From JBHHWH01 sp046756405 (GTDB taxonomy: Bacteria > Actinomycetota > Acidimicrobiia > Spongiisociales > ZC4RG35), in NCBI GenBank assembly GCA_046756405.1, contig JBHHWH010000085.1:1-9569 (forward strand): DNA of 9,569 bases, given 5' to 3'. This document shows positions 6,115 through 9,569 of the stretch, piece by piece. Under the pieces are notes generated by a model. The model worked only from the letters and a program-made list of their open reading frames with translations. It did not search any database and was not told where the DNA came from. Position numbers and translations under genes: made by a program. How positions within the stretch are numbered: the first letter of the stretch is position 1; each line of letters begins with the position of its first letter.

Positions 6115-7361
6115 TGGGTGTAGGAGGTGCCCAACAGACCGAAGATCTCGTCGTCGGTGAGGACGTGGTCGGAGGCCTTGGCGGCGTCGAGGATCTTCTC
6201 CACGGCCGGCTCGTCACACTCGATCCCGCGCTTGGTGAGCCAGGCGACCACGTTGGCCCTTCCGCTCATCGGGCCGACGGTGATCCTCTGCTCCCGACCC
6301 AGTTCCTCGGCGGGGACACCGCTGTAGATCCGGTTGGCGAACCAGAGGTCACCTGTCCGCTGCGCCTTGAGCACCGCGGCGGCATGGACGCCGGTGCTGG
6401 TCTCGAAGGCGTCCTTACCGACCACCGGAGAGTTGTGGGGAATCGGGCTGTCGGTCGCCTTGGAGACCGCCTCCGAGTAGGCGGGCAGTCCACTGAGGTC
6501 GGTGTCGAGCCAGCCGAGCAGGTAGAGGTTGACCAGGAGGGGCTCCATGGGCGTGTTGCCCACTCGCTCGCCGATCCCCAGCCCGCAGCCGTGGACCCGA
6601 TCGGCGCCGGCGGCCAGGGCGGTGATGGAGTTGGCGACGGAGAGGTGACGGTCCCGGTGGCCGTGGTAGTCGATCTTGACCTCGGCACCGGTCTTGTTCA
6701 CCATCTCCCGGGCCCAGGAGATCAGGGCCTTGACCCCCCAGGGCGTGGCGTGACCCACCGTGTCGGAGAAGCAGATCCGGCGCGCCCCGGCCTCTATGGC
6801 AGCGGTGTAGACCGCTTCGAGGACCTCCGGGTTGGCCCGGGTGGTGTCCTCGGTGACGAACATGACCTCCAGATCGCTCTCCCGGGCGAGGGTGACCGCC
6901 TTTTCGGCGGTGCGGACCAGGAAGTCGGTGTCCCAGCCCTCCACGAACTGACGGATCGGACTGGAGCCGAGGAAGACGGAGGCTTCGATGGCCACTCCCG
7001 ACCTCTGCTGTGCCTCGGCGATGGGAAGGATGTCGTCGGGGTGAGTCCGCCCGGCGCAATTGGGAGCGATCGGCAGGTTCTCCTTGCCGATCTCGGTGGC
7101 CAGGGCCACCACGTGGTCGAGGACGGTGGGGCCGGCACCGGGGTATCCGATGTCGACTCCCTGGATCCCCAGGTTCACCATGCAGTGGAGGATCTCCAGT
7201 TTCTCGTCCAGGTTGGGCTGGCGGACCGAGGGACTCTGGAGACCGTCGCGGAGGGTCTCGTCGTCGATCTCCACACTGACCGGCTCGCCCAGCTCCTCCT
7301 CGCCGATCAGGTTCCAGTCGTAGAAATACTGCTGTTCCTTGCTGGGTGTCGTCTCAGCCAC
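6111..7361 (-). CDS. LeuA/HMGL-like DRE-TIM family acyl-CoA:2-oxoacid acyltransferase or lyase
   Basis: A 416-residue enzyme of the family that includes 2-isopropylmalate, citramalate, homocitrate and Re-citrate synthases and HMG-CoA lyase. These condense acyl-CoA with a 2-oxoacid, or cleave the product. The TIM barrel spans about 28-300: DDETLRDGLQSPS at 33-45 with Arg38 and metal ligand Asp39; EDTTRANPE from 171; FSDTVGHATPWGV from 198; the metal motif His233-Gly-His235; and GLGIGERVGNTPME at 260-273 with Asn269. A LeuA-like connecting region follows (VVGKDAFETSTGVHAAAVLK), but the C-terminal leucine-feedback domain of LeuA (usual length about 500) is absent. Residues often Glu and Asn in LeuA (RDGEQ, HxHND) are Leu41 and Arg236 here, so I do not assign isopropylmalate synthase. 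The start is GTG with GAGGAGG 5 nt upstream. First gene of the operon. Product unknown. Confidence 0.88.
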   Translation of the reverse strand: MAETTPSKEQQYFYDWNLIGEEELGEPVSVEIDDETLRDGLQSPSVRQPNLDEKLEILHCMVNLGIQGVDIGYPGAGPTVLDHVVALATEIGKENLPIAPNCAGRTHPDDILPIAEAQQRSGVAIEASVFLGSSPIRQFVEGWDTDFLVRTAEKAVTLARESDLEVMFVTEDTTRANPEVLEAVYTAAIEAGARRICFSDTVGHATPWGVKALISWAREMVNKTGAEVKIDYHGHRDRHLSVANSITALAAGADRVHGCGLGIGERVGNTPMEPLLVNLYLLGWLDTDLSGLPAYSEAVSKATDSPIPHNSPVVGKDAFETSTGVHAAAVLKAQRTGDLWFANRIYSGVPAEELGREQRITVGPMSGRANVVAWLTKRGIECDEPAVEKILDAAKASDHVLTDDEIFGLLGTSYTQ

Positions 7362-7366
7362 TCTCG

Positions 7367-7373
7367 CCTCCTC
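7367..7373 (-). promoter_or_regulatory. Ribosome binding site of the LeuA-like gene
   Basis: GAGGAGG on the minus strand, 5 nt before the GTG at 7361-7359. It decides the start of the first gene of the operon; there is no suitable ATG nearby in frame. Confidence 0.75.
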
Positions 7374-7380
7374 GTTGGGG

Positions 7381-7402
7381 TAGCCGTCCGGCCGGTCGGT
7401 TG
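7381..7402. promoter_or_regulatory. Candidate TetR operator A (imperfect palindrome)
   Basis: An imperfect 22-bp inverted repeat centred on CCGGCCGG (7388-7395), with 8 of 11 base pairs symmetrical. Its right half, CCGGTCGGTTGG at 7392-7403, matches the right half of operator B (CCGGACGGTTGG at 7573-7584) in 11 of 12 positions. It lies between the candidate minus-strand -10 box and the LeuA-like start, a position suited to repression. Assignment to the TetR protein encoded at 379-990 is inference from location and symmetry. Confidence 0.5.
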
Positions 7403-7412
7403 GCTCCCTGCC

Positions 7413-7441
7413 AGAATTCCAGTGGGGCGGCGAGGTGACAA
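7413..7441 (-). promoter_or_regulatory. Candidate promoter of the minus-strand operon
   Basis: On the minus strand, TTGTCA (7441-7436, 5 of 6 to the -35 consensus) is followed 17 nt later by AATTCT (7418-7413), a weak -10. The predicted transcript would begin near 7406, immediately before operator A, leaving a short leader of about 45 nt before the GTG at 7361. The spacing is good but the -10 is poor, so this is tentative. Confidence 0.35.
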
Positions 7442-7531
7442 TCCCGTCGTTGTGTCATTTCTCTGATACGAGCGCATCATCTCCGCCCGGGTCTGAGGCC
7501 TCTGCATCAGGTAAATGGAGCCAGTATCCCA

Positions 7532-7561
7532 TTGACGGCGGCCGCGGCGGCGACGGACACT
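7532..7561 (+). promoter_or_regulatory. Candidate promoter of the plus-strand operon
   Basis: TTGACG (7532-7537) is followed after 18 nt by GACACT (7556-7561), acceptable for a high-GC sigma-70-type promoter. Transcription would start near 7568, inside operator B, so a bound repressor would block it. This is based on consensus resemblance only. Confidence 0.4.
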
Positions 7562-7583
7562 CAACCGAACGACCGGACGGTTG
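7562..7583. promoter_or_regulatory. Candidate TetR operator B (imperfect palindrome)
   Basis: Perfect 6-bp arms, CAACCG (7562-7567) and CGGTTG (7578-7583), flank a 10-bp centre; 8 of 11 pairs are symmetrical overall. It is related to operator A: the 22-bp stretches 7382-7403 and 7563-7584 agree at 17 of 22 positions. It begins just after the candidate plus-strand -10 box and 36 nt before the DUF35 start codon. Binding by the TetR protein of the left operon is inferred. Confidence 0.55.
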
Positions 7584-7606
7584 GGCGGCTTCGCCCCTGA
7601 AAACCC

Positions 7607-7612
7607 AAGGAG
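7607..7612 (+). promoter_or_regulatory. Ribosome binding site of the DUF35 gene
   Basis: AAGGAG ends 6 nt before the TTG at 7619-7621. The good spacing supports TTG as the start, since no in-frame ATG or GTG before the zinc ribbon is as well placed. Confidence 0.7.
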
Positions 7613-7618
7613 AGCTAG

Positions 7619-8041
7619 TTGACAAAGACAGCCGTTGGCCTCTCCTTCCGCCCCGGAGAACTGGAGGTCCACCCCGACGGCACCGGCAACCTGATCGGAA
7701 GCTGGTGCCGCAACTGCGGCGCCCATTTCTTCCCGGTGCGGGAGGCATGCTCCCGTTGCCTGAGCGACGACCTGGAGACGGTGCCCTTCTCCACCCGGGG
7801 CACCCTCTACACCTACTCGGTGGTCCATCAGTCCACACCCTCGTTCGAGGTCCCCTATGTCCTCGGGTATGTGGACTTCCCCGAAGGGGTCCGGATCATG
7901 GGCCAGATCACCGGGTGCGGCATCGAGGACATCCGCATCGGGATGCCCCTGGTCCTGTCCCTGGAGCCCTGGGGAGAGGACGATGAGGGCAATCCCCTCA
8001 TCGGCTACCGATTTCGACCAGCGGAGGTAGATGATGACTGA
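7619..8041 (+). CDS. DUF35 zinc-ribbon/OB-fold protein, thiolase partner
   Basis: A 140-residue protein with the two-part DUF35 layout: a rubredoxin-like zinc ribbon with WCRNC (Cys30, Cys33) and ACSRC (Cys44, Cys47), then an OB-fold from about residue 55 with GTLYTYSVVHQ and VPYVLGYVDFPEGVRIMGQI. The spacing GxWCxxCGxxFFPxRxxCxxC is typical of the family. Such proteins bind next to SCP2-type thiolases or aldolases and shape the CoA-substrate site; known examples include the archaeal acetoacetyl-CoA thiolase/HMG-CoA synthase complex and the Ltp2/ChsH2 steroid aldolase. Start is TTG with AAGGAG 6 nt upstream. It overlaps the thiolase gene by 8 bp, matching the expected protein partnership. First gene of the rightward operon, preceded by a candidate promoter and operator. 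No catalytic role of its own is claimed. Confidence 0.93.
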   Translation: MTKTAVGLSFRPGELEVHPDGTGNLIGSWCRNCGAHFFPVREACSRCLSDDLETVPFSTRGTLYTYSVVHQSTPSFEVPYVLGYVDFPEGVRIMGQITGCGIEDIRIGMPLVLSLEPWGEDDEGNPLIGYRFRPAEVDDD

Positions 8042-9176
8042 AGTTCACATCGTCGGGATCGGGATGACCCGGTTCGGCAAGCATCCCGACCTCGACTCCA
8101 CCGACCTGGGCACCCAAGCCCTGCGGGAGGCGATCGCCGACGCGGGGATCGACCCCCGGGCCATCGAAGCCGCCTATTGCGGCCACGTCTACCAGGGTAT
8201 GGTCACCGGTCAACGGATCCTCGCCCAGTCGGGACTGGCCGGACTGCCCCTGACCAACGTCGAGAACGCCTGTAGCAGCGGCGCCACGGCGATCCGGGGG
8301 GCATCCCTCGCCATCCGCGCCGGTGAACACGACGTGGTGGTCGCCATCGGCACCGAGCACCTCACCAACCGGTTCCGGGGGGCCCTCACCCCCGATCCCT
8401 CCGACCCCGAAGCCGCGGTGGGGGCGACCATGCCTGCGGTCTACGCCATGCGGGCCCGCCGCTACATGGAGGAGTTCGGGATGACACGGGAACAACTCGC
8501 CCTGATCCCGGTCAAGAACAAGCGGAACGCGGCCCACAATCCCCTGGCACACTTCCGCAAGGAGATCACCGTCGAGGACGTGCTCGAATCCCGTCCCATC
8601 GCCGACCCGCTCCGCCTCCACGACTGCTCACCGGTCACCGACGGCGCGGCAGCGGTGGTGATGGTGAGCGACGCCGCCCTGAAGCGCTTCGGCAACGGGC
8701 GTGCGGTGCGTCTAGCGGCTTCGGCGCTGCGCTCGGGAACCGTCGACGCCGAGCCCACCTCGATGACCTTCGAGCCGCTCACCCGAGCCACGGCGATGGA
8801 CGCCTACGAACAGGCCGGCATCGGTCCCGAGGATGTCGACTTCGCCGAAGTCCACGACTGTTTCAGCATCGCCGAGGTCCTCCGGGTCGAAGGACTCGGG
8901 CTGTTCCCCCAGGGCGAGTATCCGGCGGCCGTTGAACGCGGCGAGGCAGACATCGGCGGCCGGCGGCCGGTCAACCCCAGCGGCGGGCTGCTCGGCAAGG
9001 GCCATCCCCTGGGAGGGACAGGTGTGGCCCAGGTGGTCGAGTTGGTAAAGCAGCTGCGCGGCGAGGCCGGCGAGCGACAGATCGAGGGAGCGAAGGTCGG
9101 CCTGGCCCACTGCCGGGGTGGTAAGGCCGTCGGGATCGAAGGAGCGGCGTGCACGGTGCAGATCCTCGTCCGCTGA
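8034..9176 (+). CDS. SCP2-type thiolase family protein (acetyl-CoA acetyltransferase-like)
   Basis: A 380-residue thiolase-fold enzyme, acting on CoA thioesters, probably with the DUF35 product. MTEVHIVGIGMTRFGKH is the standard N-terminus. The nucleophile is Cys80 in VENACSSGATA, and HDCFS is at 274-278. NPSGGLLGKGHPLGGTG at 314-330 contains the catalytic His324. The final motif, GLAHCRGGKAVG, has Cys360 after His359, where related SCP2 thiolases commonly have HNxGG. Two adjacent ATGs occur at 8031 and 8034; I chose the second because GGAGG (8023-8027) is 6 nt from it and only 3 nt from the first. It overlaps the DUF35 gene by 8 bp and the PrpF-like gene by 28 bp. It could be a degradative thiolase or a retro-aldolase like Ltp2, although the retained cysteine favours thiolase chemistry. 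Confidence 0.93.
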   Translation: MTEVHIVGIGMTRFGKHPDLDSTDLGTQALREAIADAGIDPRAIEAAYCGHVYQGMVTGQRILAQSGLAGLPLTNVENACSSGATAIRGASLAIRAGEHDVVVAIGTEHLTNRFRGALTPDPSDPEAAVGATMPAVYAMRARRYMEEFGMTREQLALIPVKNKRNAAHNPLAHFRKEITVEDVLESRPIADPLRLHDCSPVTDGAAAVVMVSDAALKRFGNGRAVRLAASALRSGTVDAEPTSMTFEPLTRATAMDAYEQAGIGPEDVDFAEVHDCFSIAEVLRVEGLGLFPQGEYPAAVERGEADIGGRRPVNPSGGLLGKGHPLGGTGVAQVVELVKQLRGEAGERQIEGAKVGLAHCRGGKAVGIEGAACTVQILVR

Positions 9177-9569
9177 GGGAACAGGCCCCCATCCCCTTCG
9201 TACTGATGCGGGGTGGTACCTCCAAGGCCGTCTTCCTTCGCGGCGAGGCGCTGCCCCAGGACCCGACGGGACGAGACTCAGTGATCCTGTCGCTGTTCGG
9301 CAGCCCGGACCCCCGTCAGGTGGACGGCCTTGGAGGAGCCGACCTCCTCACCTCCAAGCTGGCCATCATCGACCCGCCCAGCCGTCCCGACGCCGACCTC
9401 GACTACACCTTCGCCCAGGTGAGCATCACCGAGCCGGTGGTGGACTACGACATCAACTGCGGGAACATCTCCGCTGCCGTCGGAGCCTACGCCATCGACG
9501 AGGGCCTAGTCGAAGCGACGGAGCCGACCACGCGGATCCGGATCCACAACACCAACACCGGGCGAATCC
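9149..9569 (+). CDS. PrpF/GalD family isomerase (aconitate-delta-isomerase or 4-oxalomesaconate tautomerase-like), N-terminal part
   Basis: Partial gene running off the right edge, 140 codons visible. The family catalyses double-bond shifts in unsaturated polycarboxylates: PrpF on 2-methylaconitate, GalD/LigU on 4-oxalomesaconate. IPFVLMRGGTSKAVFL (residues 15-30), FGSPDPRQVDGLGGADLLTSK (from 50, with small gaps tolerated in the family) and INCGN with Cys104 are all diagnostic; the DPRQ/GGAD block looks closer to GalD than to PrpF. Start choice is uncertain. GTG at 9149 has AAGGAG 4 nt upstream and overlaps the thiolase by 28 bp. A CTG at 9173 would give a 4-bp CTGA overlap and the usual N-terminal length. 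ATG at 9206 begins inside the conserved MRGGTSK and is too late. Third gene of the rightward operon. Substrate not determined. Confidence 0.85.
   Translation, partial: MHGADPRPLREQAPIPFVLMRGGTSKAVFLRGEALPQDPTGRDSVILSLFGSPDPRQVDGLGGADLLTSKLAIIDPPSRPDADLDYTFAQVSITEPVVDYDINCGNISAAVGAYAIDEGLVEATEPTTRIRIHNTNTGRI

Larger units (their letters stand above)
7362..7618. promoter_or_regulatory. Divergent intergenic control region
   Basis: This 257-bp gap between the two divergent operons is the only non-coding stretch in the window. It contains a candidate promoter for each direction, two related imperfect palindromes and a ribosome binding site at each end; these are listed separately. The middle (about 7442-7530) is less GC-rich than the flanking genes and holds an isolated 8-bp palindrome, gaggcctc at 7495-7502. 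I see no terminator, RNA gene or supported small gene here. Confidence 0.85.

Noticed and set aside
3378..6123. Long plus-strand open frames opposite iorA and iorB (about 3378-4325, 3859-5034, 5035-6123)
   Set aside because: They mirror the codon pattern of well-supported minus-strand genes, overlap each other, and contain no motif or convincing start.
6111..7361. Assignment as leuA (leucine biosynthesis) or nifV (homocitrate synthase)
   Set aside because: There is no leucine-feedback domain, two active-site positions differ, and there are no leucine or nitrogenase genes in the window. Only the family can be supported.
6093..7466. Long open frame on the plus strand opposite the LeuA-like gene
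   Set aside because: It is antisense to a gene with clear family motifs, has a glycine/histidine/valine-rich composition typical of high-GC shadow frames, and shows no recognisable domain.
7495..7502. Palindrome gaggcctc as an operator or terminator
   Set aside because: It is only 8 bp, is not repeated elsewhere in the control region, and has no T-run. Such short GC palindromes are expected by chance.

Overview
The window is high-GC bacterial DNA in which almost every base is coding. It uses GTG and TTG starts freely, and most adjacent genes share a stop/start overlap. The enzymes (tandem 2-oxoacid:ferredoxin oxidoreductases, an SCP2-type thiolase with a DUF35 partner, a CaiB-type CoA-transferase and a TetR regulator) suggest an actinobacterium, perhaps of the Acidimicrobiia or Thermoleophilia kind. 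A high-GC Chloroflexota or proteobacterial origin is not excluded. No RNA genes, mobile elements or CRISPR arrays were seen.

Left operon (minus strand, 7361 down to the left edge). Eight genes are read right to left: a LeuA-like DRE-TIM acyltransferase (7361-6111); iorA (6114-4306); iorB with a C-terminal two-cluster ferredoxin domain (4313-3462); korA (3465-2335); korB (2338-1520); korC (1523-987); a TetR regulator (990-379); and the start of a CaiB/BaiF CoA-transferase (382-1, cut by the window edge). All seven junctions overlap, six by 4 bp (ATGA or GTGA) and one by 8 bp, so this should be one translationally coupled transcript.

Divergent control region (7362-7618). This is the only non-coding stretch. 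It holds a plausible promoter in each direction. Just downstream of each candidate -10 lies a 22-bp imperfect palindrome; the two palindromes are related in sequence. They are good candidates for operators of the TetR protein encoded in the left operon, which would make it autoregulated and in control of both directions.

Right operon (plus strand, 7619 to the right edge). A DUF35 zinc-ribbon/OB-fold protein (7619-8041), an SCP2-type thiolase (8034-9176) and the start of a PrpF/GalD-family tautomerase (9149-9569, cut by the edge) also overlap one another.

How they may work together (inference): the set looks like a catabolic module for a carboxylic acid processed as CoA thioesters and 2-oxoacids. 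CaiB would activate the acid. The thiolase/DUF35 pair would break or make a C-C bond. The DRE-TIM enzyme would interconvert a 2-oxoacid plus acyl-CoA with a 2-hydroxy-diacid. PrpF/GalD would shift a double bond in an unsaturated polycarboxylate. The two oxidoreductases would decarboxylate 2-oxoacids to acyl-CoA, passing electrons to ferredoxin. The substrate cannot be read from the sequence, and I do not recognise the combination as a described pathway.
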